Assembly: GCA_011042595.1 (NCBI GenBank)
Contig: DQWO01000126.1
Location: 1 to 14,953 of the forward strand
Reading direction: 5' to 3'
DNA: 14,953 bases
DNA from: Pseudomonadota bacterium
Lineage (GTDB): Bacteria > Desulfobacterota > Anaeroferrophillalia > Anaeroferrophillales > Anaeroferrophillaceae
How positions within the stretch are numbered: position 1 is the stretch's first letter; the number at the start of each line of letters is the position of its first letter. Position numbers and translations under genes: made by a program. This document shows positions 1 through 7,106 of the stretch, piece by piece. The notes beneath the pieces are model-generated. The model was not told the origin of the DNA and did no database searches. It saw nothing but the letters and a program-made list of their open reading frames with translations.

Positions 1-25
1 CTCATAAGCCCACCCTCCCAAACTT

Positions 26-44
26 GATGGTTTCGTAAAAACTC
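26..44. repeat. Partial copy of dispersed palindromic repeat (arm only)
   Basis: GATGGTTTCGTAAAAACTC matches 17 of 19 bases of the left arm of the 125-bp palindrome at 9682-9806 (GATGGCTTCGTAAAAGCTC). Only one arm tip is visible, and it stops just before the transketolase stop codon. It is therefore either a truncated copy or a solo end. Similar GATGGTTTCGTAAAA-type sequences are, as far as I recall, widespread between genes in Desulfobacterota genomes; that part is not checked here. Confidence 0.55.
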
Positions 45-48
45 TCAC

Positions 49-2058
49 TTATCGTGCCGCCAGAACATTTTTAACAATCTGATCGGCAGTCAGGCCAAAT
101 TCTTTATAAAGTACCTGAGAGGGTGCCGAAGCGCCGAAATGATCGATGCCGATGGTGATACCTTTATCCCCCACATAACGATGCCAGCCCTGGGTTGACC
201 CGGCTTCAATACTGACTCGGATTGGGATTGATAATGGCAGAATACTTTCACGATAGTCCGCCGGTTGTTGATCAAACAATTCCCAGGAGGGCATACTGAT
301 CACCCGGGAAGAGATCCCCTGACAACTCAGCAGTTTTCCGGCCTCCACAGCCAGGGAAACTTCCGAACCGGTAGCCAGGAGAATAATCTCCGGCTGCTCG
401 GTAGCCGGATCACTGACAATATAGGCACCCCGGGCAACCCCTTCATGGACAAGGTTGCAATCCAGTGACATGGTTGGCACGTTCTGCCGGGTCAGGATCA
501 GGGCCGTAGGACTGTTTCGCTGCTGCAGGGCCACCTGCCAGGCCGCTGCCGTTTCATTGGCATCAGCCGGTCGGATAACAATTAACCCGGGAATAGCTCG
601 CAGGGCGGCCAGATGTTCAATAGGCTGATGGGTGGGACCATCCTCCCCCAAGCCGATACTGTCATGGGTGAAAACATAGACAACCTGCCGGCCCATCATC
701 GCAGCCAGGCGAATTGCCGGCTTCATATAATCGGAAAAAACCAGGAAGGTTCCACCGTAGGGGATAATACCACCGTGCAGGGCCATGCCATTCAAAGCCG
801 CCCCCATTCCGTGCTCCCGCACTCCAAAGTGAATATTACGACCTTCATAATGTCCGGCGGCAAAATATCCCGCATCGCTGATCTCGGTTTTATTGGAAGG
901 AGCAAGGTCGGCGGACCCTCCCATCATGGCGGGGATGCCGGGAGCCAGAGCATTTATCACCTTACCGGAAACCACCCGGGTGGCCATGCCTTTGGCATCG
1001 GCAGGATATTCTGGCAGGTTCTTTTCCCAGCCTGCCGGCAGTATCCCCTTTACCACGGATTCCCATTGTCCAGCCATTTCCGGGTATTCACGCCCATAAC
1101 CTTCTACCAGCTTATTCCATTTCTGCTCTTGTTCAGCCCCCTGCCGACTCAAGTTCTGAAAATACTCCAGTACTGCTTCCGGAACCCAAAAATCCCCGTC
1201 AGACGGCCAATCAAGTTTTTCCCGGGTCAAGACAATCTCGTCAGCACCCAAAGGAGAACCATGAGCATCAGCGGTATCCTGTTTATGGGGACTGCCATAG
1301 CCGATATGGGTACGGATGGCAATCAGAGACGGCCTGCTACTATCATCGCGGGCACTGCGGATGGCAGTGGCAATTGCCTCCAGATCGTTGCCATCTTCCA
1401 CCACCAGGGTCTGCCAACCATAGGCATTGAACCGGACCATCCGATCCTCGGTGAACGCCAGCTCGGTACTGCCCTCGATGGAGATATGGTTGTCATCGTA
1501 AAGACAAATCAACTTTCCCAGTTGCAGGGTTCCAGCCAGGGACGCAGCTTCATGGGAAATCCCTTCCATGAGATCACCGTCACCGGCAATAACATACGTA
1601 AAATGATCAACCAGGGGAAATCCCGGCCGGTTGAAACGACTGGCCAGATGCCGCTCGGCAATGGCCATCCCAACAGAGGAAGCCAACCCTTGCCCCAGAG
1701 GACCAGTGGTCATTTCCACCCCGGGCGTATGTCCATATTCCGGATGGCCGGGGGTGTTGCTGCCCCACTGACGGAAATTTTTTATATCATCCAGCGAAAG
1801 ATCATAGCCGCTCAAATACAACAAGGCATACAACAGCATGGATCCATGGCCAGCCGAAAGAATAAAACGGTCACGATTAGGCCACGCAGGATTTGCCGGA
1901 TTATGATGAAGAAATTGCTGCCAGAGGACATACGCCATAGGCGCAGCCCCCATGGGCATTCCCGGATGACCTGAATTAGCTTTCTGGATGGCATCAACCG
2001 CCAGCATGCGGATGGTATTAATAGATTCCTGCGCTATCTGCATTCCTTGTTCATCCAT
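49..2058 (-). CDS. tkt: Transketolase
   Basis: Transketolase moves two-carbon ketol units between sugar phosphates in the cytosolic non-oxidative pentose phosphate pathway, using thiamine diphosphate (TPP) and a divalent metal. The protein is 669 residues, the usual family length. It shows GHPGMPMG (about 30-37), the TPP/metal motif starting GDGDLMEG at 159 and ending at the DDN at 188-190, [10 protein letters not shown] with the catalytic Glu (about 415), and the pyrimidine-domain block [17 protein letters not shown] chose the ATG at 2058 (MDEQGMQ) because GGAGG lies 11 bases upstream. A GTG start at 2100 would add 14 residues with no family similarity and would place the Shine-Dalgarno inside the gene. 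It stands alone on its strand, with the cytochrome b gene ending about 210 bases upstream. Nothing in the sequence looks damaged. Confidence 0.97.
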   Translation of the reverse strand: MDEQGMQIAQESINTIRMLAVDAIQKANSGHPGMPMGAAPMAYVLWQQFLHHNPANPAWPNRDRFILSAGHGSMLLYALLYLSGYDLSLDDIKNFRQWGSNTPGHPEYGHTPGVEMTTGPLGQGLASSVGMAIAERHLASRFNRPGFPLVDHFTYVIAGDGDLMEGISHEAASLAGTLQLGKLICLYDDNHISIEGSTELAFTEDRMVRFNAYGWQTLVVEDGNDLEAIATAIRSARDDSSRPSLIAIRTHIGYGSPHKQDTADAHGSPLGADEIVLTREKLDWPSDGDFWVPEAVLEYFQNLSRQGAEQEQKWNKLVEGYGREYPEMAGQWESVVKGILPAGWEKNLPEYPADAKGMATRVVSGKVINALAPGIPAMMGGSADLAPSNKTEISDAGYFAAGHYEGRNIHFGVREHGMGAALNGMALHGGIIPYGGTFLVFSDYMKPAIRLAAMMGRQVVYVFTHDSIGLGEDGPTHQPIEHLAALRAIPGLIVIRPADANETAAAWQVALQQRNSPTALILTRQNVPTMSLDCNLVHEGVARGAYIVSDPATEQPEIILLATGSEVSLAVEAGKLLSCQGISSRVISMPSWELFDQQPADYRESILPLSIPIRVSIEAGSTQGWHRYVGDKGITIGIDHFGASAPSQVLYKEFGLTADQIVKNVLAAR

Positions 2059-2119
2059 AACTGTCAAAACCTCCATCTTAGTAAAATTCCTGAAAATCAC
2101 GATTTTTAGAAAGTGGAAC

Positions 2120-2147
2120 TATATAACATCGAGGGGTTATTCTGCAA
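2120..2147 (-). promoter_or_regulatory. Possible sigma-70 promoter for tkt
   Basis: Read on minus, TTGCAG (2147-2142) and TATATA (2125-2120) are separated by 16 bases. They would give a leader of about 55 bases before the transketolase ATG. The -10 matches well and the -35 is moderate. No operator is evident. Confidence 0.35.
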
Positions 2148-2180
2148 TGACAATCTCTTTATAAAGGATATTGTTGAAAC

Positions 2181-2230
2181 AAAAAAAACCGGCGGCTCTT
2201 TCGGCAAATTGCCAAAATCACTACCGGCCA
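2181..2230 (-). terminator. Probable Rho-independent terminator of the arsR-otr-cytb operon
   Basis: Read on minus, downstream of the cytochrome b stop, a G/C-rich imperfect stem ends in CCGCCGG followed by eight T (complement of 2188-2181). It contains the inner hairpin TTGGCAATTTGCCGA. The stem is not a clean single helix, so the exact boundaries are uncertain, but the position and the T run fit the end of the operon. Confidence 0.55.
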
Positions 2231-2268
2231 AAAATATATTTTCAACAGCCCTGGAACTTTGCTATTCT

Positions 2269-2865
2269 TCAGTCCTCAACTTCCTCCCACCCAGTAATCA
2301 TGGCCTTGATGTAGGAAAACAGGGTGCCGCCCGTGGTCGACAAATAGGTGTGAATGACAAGAAAGGCTAAAACCATAAATGCAGCCGCGGTATGTACCAG
2401 AGCCGCGGTCTCAAGGTTGCCGCTCAAACCCATGGCCGGCCATTGATTATAATAGTAATACCAGAGGCCACTGAGCAGTTGCAGCGGCAGGATAAAAATT
2501 TTCAAAGCCAGGTAGGCAAGCCGCTGCAGGGGATTCAGCTTCTGTTCCCTGGTTTTACAGTGGGGATGTGGCTCTCCCTTAAAAATATCGCAGACATAGT
2601 ACCGGGCTATTTTATCCAGGTTTTCCAAGGTGGGAACATATTGTTTCCACTCCCCGGTTGTCGCGTGCCAGAAAATGGCAAAAACACCGAGAATAATTAA
2701 TGACCAGCCACAGAATATATGAACCTGATGAGCTTTAGCAAATCCCAGCAGTTTCAGCACTCCGTGAATTTCAAATCCGGTTATCAGCAACACTATGATC
2801 AGGAAAGCCTGCAGCCAGTGCCAGAACCGCTCAAAACGCGCGTACATCTGAATTTTCATCTTCAT
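2269..2865 (-). CDS. Cytochrome b subunit (b561/thiosulfate-reductase type), partner of the octaheme cytochrome
   Basis: This is a 198-residue integral membrane dihaem cytochrome b that would exchange electrons between the quinone pool and the periplasmic octaheme protein encoded just upstream. Four hydrophobic helices are visible (about 15-35, 47-67, 115-136, 155-176). Candidate haem-ligand histidines are H16 (RFWHW), H46/H49, H67, H158 and H172; the exact pairing cannot be fixed from one sequence. The start ATG at 2865 overlaps the stop of the octaheme gene as ATGA, with AAGGAG eight bases upstream, so the two are translationally coupled. A second in-frame ATG lies two codons later. The family (Ni/Fe-hydrogenase, formate dehydrogenase and thiosulfate reductase type cytochrome b) is recognised with good confidence. 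Direction of electron flow and substrate are inference. Confidence 0.88.
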   Translation of the reverse strand: MKMKIQMYARFERFWHWLQAFLIIVLLITGFEIHGVLKLLGFAKAHQVHIFCGWSLIILGVFAIFWHATTGEWKQYVPTLENLDKIARYYVCDIFKGEPHPHCKTREQKLNPLQRLAYLALKIFILPLQLLSGLWYYYYNQWPAMGLSGNLETAALVHTAAAFMVLAFLVIHTYLSTTGGTLFSYIKAMITGWEEVED

Positions 2866-4484
2866 TTTATCTGCTCCTTTTTCTGCTTATTCCGGCTAGC
2901 CATCCTTATCGCCGCATGGATAATCGTTCCGGCCAAAGTCAGCAGAATCATAATCCAACCGAGGGTATCCAGCCAATCCGATTTATCCCGTCCCGGCAGG
3001 TAGAAACCGGCTAAAGCGGCCAGGCGACCATTACGGCTGTGACACTCGTCACACGTGAGAGATTCTTCCTTGGGGGCCACCATATGGGTGATGGGCCAGA
3101 ACATTTTGGTTTCCACAAACCCGATTTTGCCACTGTATGGTTCCCCGGCTTCCCGCATACCGGCGGCAACCGCTTTGTTCCAGTCATATTCGGCCCAGTA
3201 AGCTCCGCTGCCCTTCTTGCCAAAGAGCTTGGGAATCACCAGCGTTTTTCTGGCGGGATCATAGACTTGTTTGCCCAAATATATCTTAAATGGGAAAATC
3301 CGGGCTTTCGGATCATCATAACTGCCTTCGAGCCGGTTCAATGAAACCGGTTTACTATCATCAAAAGAATCAGCTAAACTGAGATAATCCATCTTGCCAT
3401 TATACCAGGCATAATCGGGTTTTACATCTTTGGCCCAGCGCATATCGCCTTTCTTGGTATGATAAGCGATGGTTCCGTTGGCTGCCCGTTTGACAATCAT
3501 CTTACCATTTTCATCAAACCGACCGGCGGTAGACCAATCCCACCACATCTTGGTATAAACCCCTCCCCGGGCATAACGAGGAATATGGCAGGTCTGGCAG
3601 GCAACTTTATCGGTATGGTCATTGAGTTTGCTGTCTTTATGGGGTGAAGAACTGTGACATGATTCACAGGAAATACGATTACCATAATCTTTCGGCATCG
3701 CCAGTTTATGAATCACCGGGGCCGGATCGGAAGAGTAGCGACCGGCCATATGGTGATTAACGTTTGTATGACAGGCGGTACAGGAAAAATTGGGGCCATT
3801 GACAGCCATATGGACATCCAGCTTTTTATTGGGGCTGAACAGCGATGAATCCAGATCACCATGTTTCACTCCATCGGTTCCCCCACCATAGAAATGGCAG
3901 GCACCACAATTTTTCCGGCTGGGCAAACCCACATTCTGAGCAACCTCAGCTAACTTTACCGGCTTAAAAACCTTTTTCCCGAACTTTTTTTCTTCATATG
4001 CCGGGTGACCACAATCGGTGGGAAATTTTTTATAAGTCCCGGTGGTATCATGACAGACGAGACAATCGACATTGACTTCAGAAGTAAAATCAAATTTTTC
4101 ATCCTTCCAGCCATACCCCGCGTGACAGCTGGTGCACCTGCACCAGTTAGAAATCGGGGTAATTCAGAAGCTGTTGAGGGTATAGGCTTTCCCCATTTTA
4201 TTTAATTGTCCTTTTTTCTTCTTACTCCAGGTCCAATGGATGGTATCATGAACCTGTTTGCCAGCCTCGGTATGACAGCTAAGGCAGGCTTTGGTAACCT
4301 CCGGTCCCCGTTCAAGTCCCTTTTTAAGCTGCTTGAATTTCCGGTGATCTGCAGTTGGTTGGACCGCGATTTTTTTACCGGTGATCGCCGCCTTCTCTGG
4401 CGCCACCCCGGAAGCAGCCAGAGATGGCAGGCTGAAAACGAATACCAGAACAATGGCGACAATTAACTTTAGACAAATTTTCAT
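2862..4484 (-). CDS. Octaheme cytochrome c, tetrathionate reductase (OTR) family, probable selenoprotein (TGA at 4166-4164 read as Sec107)
   Basis: This is a periplasmic multihaem reductase of the octaheme tetrathionate reductase family; members reduce tetrathionate and, in vitro, nitrite or hydroxylamine. Reading through one in-frame TGA gives 540 residues. The order is: signal peptide (1-24, ending SLAA), then CXXCH motifs at 67, 117, 141, 193, 235, 273, 296 and 478 (exactly eight), TYKKFP at 150-155 (candidate Lys ligand of the active-site haem), and a C-terminal transmembrane anchor (about 504-529). The ATG at 4484 has AGGGGGG nine bases upstream and follows the arsR stop by one base. The downstream cytochrome b overlaps by ATGA. 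The TGA follows Tyr-Thr-Leu-Asn-Ser-Phe, ten codons before the second haem motif, where relatives, from memory, carry Cys in an NNFC-type motif. A SECIS-like hairpin follows directly. Extra Cys residues at 115 and 158 are notable. The alternative is a true nonsense mutation or sequencing error, but both halves are intact and in one frame. The substrate is not determined. Confidence 0.85.
4115..4166 (-). promoter_or_regulatory. Bacterial SECIS element (UGA plus hairpin) in the octaheme cytochrome gene
   Basis: Read on minus, UGA is at 4166-4164. Three bases later the lower stem ACCCCG (4160-4155) pairs with CGGGGT (4120-4115). After an 8x8 internal loop comes a perfect 7-bp upper stem CTGGTGC (4146-4140) and GCACCAG (4135-4129), closed by an AGGT loop (4139-4136). 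The first loop G is the 26th base after UGA, within the distance reported for bacterial SECIS elements (roughly 16-37). The tip GGTGCAGGTGCACC closely resembles the Escherichia coli fdhF SECIS tip GGUUGCAGGUCUGCACC, whose loop G and U contact SelB. The hairpin also encodes Trp-Cys-Arg-Cys-Thr-Ser, including the first Cys of the second haem motif, so it is under dual constraint. Confidence 0.8.
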
Positions 4485-4485
4485 T

Positions 4486-4833
4486 TTACAATGCCCCCCT
4501 TTTTTTAAATTCTTCCAGCAGACCTTCCCGTACGATCTGAATTCCCTGCAAAAATTTCTGATTTGCAATCCGATAATGGATTGTTCGCCCGTCACGCCGG
4601 GTTTCCACCGCGCCGTGGTCGCGCATCAAACGCAAGTGCTGAGACACATTTGCCAGCGAAACATTCAATTCTTCCGCCAGTTCGGTAACCGTTTTTTCCC
4701 CAGCTCCCAGAAAGTCCATAATCTGTAAACGAATGGGAGATGAAAAAATAGTACAAAAGGCGGCATGAATCCGAAAGATATCAATCCCAGCAGCCAGATT
4801 TTTCACCTCAGATGCTTTCCCGTTTTCATCCAT
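4486..4833 (-). CDS. ArsR-family winged-helix transcriptional regulator
   Basis: This is a 115-residue DNA-binding repressor, the first gene of the octaheme cytochrome operon. The ArsR fold is clear: a helical N-terminus, SSPIRLQIMDFL (31-42), helix-turn-helix TVTELAEELNVSLANVSQHLRLM (about 48-70) and the wing RRDGRTIHYRIAN (79-91). The classical CVC metal motif in helix 3 is absent and the only cysteine is Cys27, so arsenic or zinc sensing by the canonical site is unlikely. The sensed signal is unknown; a sulfur, selenium or redox cue via Cys27 is only a guess. Its TAA is one base from the ATG of the octaheme gene, so the two are co-translated. The start ATG has AAAGG six bases upstream. It probably autoregulates through the inverted repeat at 5013-5052. 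Confidence 0.9.
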   Translation of the reverse strand: MDENGKASEVKNLAAGIDIFRIHAAFCTIFSSPIRLQIMDFLGAGEKTVTELAEELNVSLANVSQHLRLMRDHGAVETRRDGRTIHYRIANQKFLQGIQIVREGLLEEFKKRGAL

Positions 4834-4907
4834 AAAAGACCTTTTACAAGTACGAAAAGAAATTTTACTACTTTCTCCGGCTCACCACTGCCCAGCAAAG
4901 TCATAAC

Positions 4908-4996
4908 TCAACTTTCTGCATTGCGCTAAAAAACCGCTATGAGCCAAGCCCGAACATCCTGTAATGTATTCCTGGCAATGCAAGCCAGAAAGTTGA
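4908..4996 (-). repeat. Long imperfect hairpin in the arsR leader
   Basis: TCAACTTTCTG (4908-4918) pairs perfectly with CAGAAAGTTGA (4986-4996). The helix continues after a 4-base bulge with GCATTGC (4918-4924) and GCAATGC (4975-4981). The loop is about 50 bases and contains weak internal pairing. It lies between the probable promoter and arsR, so most of it would be in the 5' leader RNA. No known riboswitch is recognised. It may equally be a small palindromic repeat. Confidence 0.5.
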
Positions 4997-5053
4997 ATTA
5001 TAACAATTCTTTTTGCATACATGCTAAATTACATACTTTAGCATTTATGCAAT
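4997..5053 (-). promoter_or_regulatory. Promoter and operator candidate of the arsR-otr-cytb operon
   Basis: A perfect -10 TATAAT lies on minus at 5002-4997. Just upstream sits an inverted repeat with 16-base arms: TTGCATACATGCTAAA (5013-5028), an 8-base spacer, and TTTAGCATTTATGCAA (5037-5052), with one mismatch. The inner half-sites ATGCTAAA and TTTAGCAT are perfect. The repeat covers the -35 position (about 5025-5020), where no good -35 hexamer is visible. This suits binding by a dimeric repressor, most simply the ArsR protein encoded by the first gene. The assignment of the binder is inference. Confidence 0.55.
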
Positions 5054-5063
5054 TATATATAAC

Positions 5064-5106
5064 AAAAAAATCCCACCGGTCAAGTATTTTTTCCGGCGGG
5101 ATTTTT
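5064..5106 (-). terminator. Rho-independent terminator downstream of oadB
   Basis: On minus, AATCCCGCCGG and CCGGTGGGATT form an 11-bp stem with one mismatch around a 13-base loop, followed by a run of T. The other strand also has T after the stem, so it may act in both directions. It lies ten bases after the oadB stop and separates it from the arsR promoter. Confidence 0.85.
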
Positions 5107-5115
5107 ACTGATGGT

Positions 5116-6231
5116 CTAGCGAGCCATAGTGAGAAACAAACCCGCAGCCACCACCGTACCAATGACCCCGGCAACATTCGGTCCCATGGCGTGCATGAGC
5201 AGAAAATTGCGCGGGTCCTCCTGGGCACCAACCGTTTGCACCACCCTGGCGGCCATGGGTACTGCGGACACCCCGGCAGCCCCAATCATGGGATTTATTT
5301 TTTCTTTGGAAAAAACATTCATAAGCTTAGCCAGCATAATACCACCAAAGGTACTGAAGGAAAAGGCAACCAGACCCATGACAAAAACCAGCAACGCTTT
5401 CGGGGTCAGGAAATTCTCTGCATTCATGGTGCCACCGACCGCCAGCCCCAGGAAGATGGTAACGATATTCATCAACTCATTCTGAGCCGTGGATGACAGC
5501 CGTTCAACAACCTTGGACTCACGGAAAAAATTCCCCAACATAAACATGGCCATCAAAGGAGCAGAAGCCGGTACAAAGAGACAAATCAGCAGACAGGTTA
5601 GCAAGGGAAAGATAACTTTCTGTCTGCTACTCACCGGTCTCAATTGCCGCATGCGAATAAGGCGTTCTTTTTTGGTAGTACACAAGCGTATAATAGGCGG
5701 CTGAATTATCGGCACCATGGCCATATAGGAATAGGCCGCCACCGCTGTAGCCCCCAACAGATGAGGAGCTAAGGCTACCGTCGTAAAAATAGTGGTTGGC
5801 CCATCGGCGCCACCGATGATCCCGATTGAGCATGCTTCCGGAATGGTAAAACCCATCGACAGGGCGGCAAAAAAAGCAATATAAACGCCAAATTGCGCCG
5901 CCGCTCCCAAAAGCAGGGTTTTGGGATTAGCAATCAGGGGACCAAAATCCGTCATGGCTCCCAATCCGAGAAAAATCAGCGGCGGAATAATCTCCCATTC
6001 CAAGCCATAATGATAGAACACTCCAAGGATACCATGGGCTTCCATCAAATGAGTTATGGGCAGATTGACCACAAAGATGCCAAATCCTATGGGAACCAGC
6101 AACAGGGGTTCATATTTTTTCTTGATGGCAAGATAAATCAGAATAAAGGCCACCAGCCACATGATCACATTACCAAAGGTTAAATGATAAATGCCGGTTG
6201 ACAACAATAACTTATGCAGCAAAGACTCCAT
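5116..6231 (-). CDS. oadB: Sodium ion-translocating decarboxylase, beta subunit
   Basis: This is the integral membrane subunit of the oxaloacetate / methylmalonyl-CoA / glutaconyl-CoA decarboxylase family. It decarboxylates carboxybiotin and couples this to sodium export. It has 371 residues and multiple hydrophobic segments. Conserved blocks are EIIPPLIFLGLGAMTDFGPLIANP (split around residues 80-103), GADGPTTIF with the sodium-site Asp143, AAGVSAVPMAARVVQ (about 318-332) and HAMGPNVAGVIGTVVAAG near the C-terminus. The start ATG has GAGGTG about five bases upstream. A tiny membrane protein gene precedes it by 60 bases. No alpha (carboxyltransferase) or biotin-carrier gene is in the window, so which acid it acts on cannot be told. 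The family call is firm; the symbol follows the commonest annotation. Confidence 0.93.
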   Translation of the reverse strand: MESLLHKLLLSTGIYHLTFGNVIMWLVAFILIYLAIKKKYEPLLLVPIGFGIFVVNLPITHLMEAHGILGVFYHYGLEWEIIPPLIFLGLGAMTDFGPLIANPKTLLLGAAAQFGVYIAFFAALSMGFTIPEACSIGIIGGADGPTTIFTTVALAPHLLGATAVAAYSYMAMVPIIQPPIIRLCTTKKERLIRMRQLRPVSSRQKVIFPLLTCLLICLFVPASAPLMAMFMLGNFFRESKVVERLSSTAQNELMNIVTIFLGLAVGGTMNAENFLTPKALLVFVMGLVAFSFSTFGGIMLAKLMNVFSKEKINPMIGAAGVSAVPMAARVVQTVGAQEDPRNFLLMHAMGPNVAGVIGTVVAAGLFLTMAR

Positions 6232-6291
6232 TACTCACCTCATAAATATAACGAAAGGATTTTCAAACCACTCATTTTCTTCTTAACGTAA

Positions 6292-6432
6292 TTATTTCTT
6301 CCCCTGGGGAGAAGGAAAGTGACTCAGGACAGCATTAGATATTTTAAGGGAAACTACCAATATACCCAAAATCAGAAACACACATGAAAAACCTACGCCA
6401 AAAATGCGCACCGCCAAATACCATTTTTCCAT
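6292..6432 (-). CDS. Small single-helix membrane protein, probable OadG-like gamma subunit
   Basis: This is a 46-residue ORF starting MEKWYLAVRIFGVGFSCVF and ending SPQGKK. One long hydrophobic helix spans about residues 5-30, with a short charged tail. The start ATG is preceded by GAGGAGGGATT, an almost ideal Shine-Dalgarno. It lies 60 bases upstream of the decarboxylase beta subunit on the same strand. In sodium-pump decarboxylases the gamma subunit is a short protein with one N-terminal helix that holds the complex together, and it often adjoins the beta gene. Length, topology and position fit that role. Sequence similarity of gamma subunits is low, so the assignment rests mainly on context. 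It is too short to be picked up by most gene callers. Confidence 0.65.
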   Translation of the reverse strand: MEKWYLAVRIFGVGFSCVFLILGILVVSLKISNAVLSHFPSPQGKK

Positions 6433-7052
6433 AATCCCTCCTCATGTTCAGACAAACTTTTGCCAGTCCGTTTACCAGTATCCCATGGATGATACAAGCA
6501 ATATTTTCCTTACCAGCCCTGAATAATATTATGACCAAAAAATACATTGCAGCAACAAACATGCCATAAAATGCCGTTTGTGGTTCATTCTTCATCAATA
6601 AACCATTAACCCAGAGCCAACGGCCCTGCGGAAATCAATCTTCCATAAACCTAACTCATCGTTTACTCAGCGTTTTTCTGGCTACTCTTGGCAATACCTG
6701 TCTGTAATAATCGTAGAGACAATATTGCCCGATGGACTATAAAGGCGACATTCAAATATAGTAATTATGATATGTCTGGTTTTTGAATCTATCGTTCTAT
6801 TATTTTGCTTAATTTTCAGGCATCATCGATAAAAAATCACCAGCTTGTTTCTTTGACCTGGCGAGTTAAAACTCATTGGATAACAATTCCTTGACTTTCA
6901 TCATTTCTTCGTAGAGCATTTGCTACCTTTCTCTCTAGTAATTTTCCTGTCAAGGGTTGTCTTGCCACAGTACCGGCGGCCAGGAAAAAATACGCCAGCT
7001 GTTGATAAACATACTGGACAATACGATCAAATACAATTATGAAGGAGGTAAA
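6433..7052. other. About 600-bp region without a confident gene
   Basis: This region separates the divergent oad and MATE units, so both promoters should lie here. On minus, TTGCTG (6555-6550) and TAATAT (6531-6526), 18 bases apart, could serve the oad pair. On plus, no convincing -35/-10 pair was found before the leader ORF at 7053, although TTGATA occurs at about 7001. A minus reading frame at 6344-6595 has a hydrophobic stretch but no good ribosome binding site, and it overlaps the gamma-like gene out of frame. The composition is more AT-rich than the genes around it. No tRNA, insertion sequence end or array was seen. Confidence 0.5.
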
Positions 7053-7106
7053 ATGGAACTTAAAACATCCCCATCCCCCAACTCCTGTGGGTTGACATCC
7101 CAATGA
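7053..7106 (+). CDS. 17-residue leader peptide overlapping the MATE gene
   Basis: AAGGAGGTAAA is followed directly by an ATG at 7053, an ideal ribosome binding site. The ORF encodes MELKTSPSPNSCGLTSQ and ends in TGA at 7104-7106. That stop overlaps the MATE start as ATGA. The MATE ATG itself has no Shine-Dalgarno of its own. The leader therefore most likely feeds ribosomes into the transporter gene by translational coupling and could make expression depend on translation of the short peptide. No homologous leader peptide is recognised. Confidence 0.6.
   Translation: MELKTSPSPNSCGLTSQ

Noticed and set aside
613..1974. 453-residue plus-strand reading frame
   Set aside because: It is antisense to the transketolase gene, lacks a recognisable family and has a His/Gln/Arg-rich shadow composition.
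2862..4484. Octaheme gene as a pseudogene or as two separate genes (4164-4484 and 2862-3932)
   Set aside because: The frame is unbroken through the TGA, two haem motifs lie between the apparent pieces, the downstream piece would need a GTG start inside a conserved domain without a ribosome site, and the hairpin after TGA explains recoding better than decay.
4939..5496. 185-residue plus-strand frame across the arsR/oadB junction
   Set aside because: It crosses a strong terminator and the ArsR promoter/operator, then runs antisense to oadB. It is a shadow.
6344..6595. Minus-strand 84-residue frame with a hydrophobic stretch
   Set aside because: It has no good ribosome binding site, overlaps the OadG-like gene out of frame and has no recognised similarity. 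It could be a small membrane protein, but the support is too thin.
6873..7040. Minus-strand frame (FDRIVQYVYQQLAYFFLAAG and following) that could be a gene remnant
   Set aside because: It would start inside the MATE leader region and shows no family motif or ribosome site. The composition alone does not justify calling a pseudogene.
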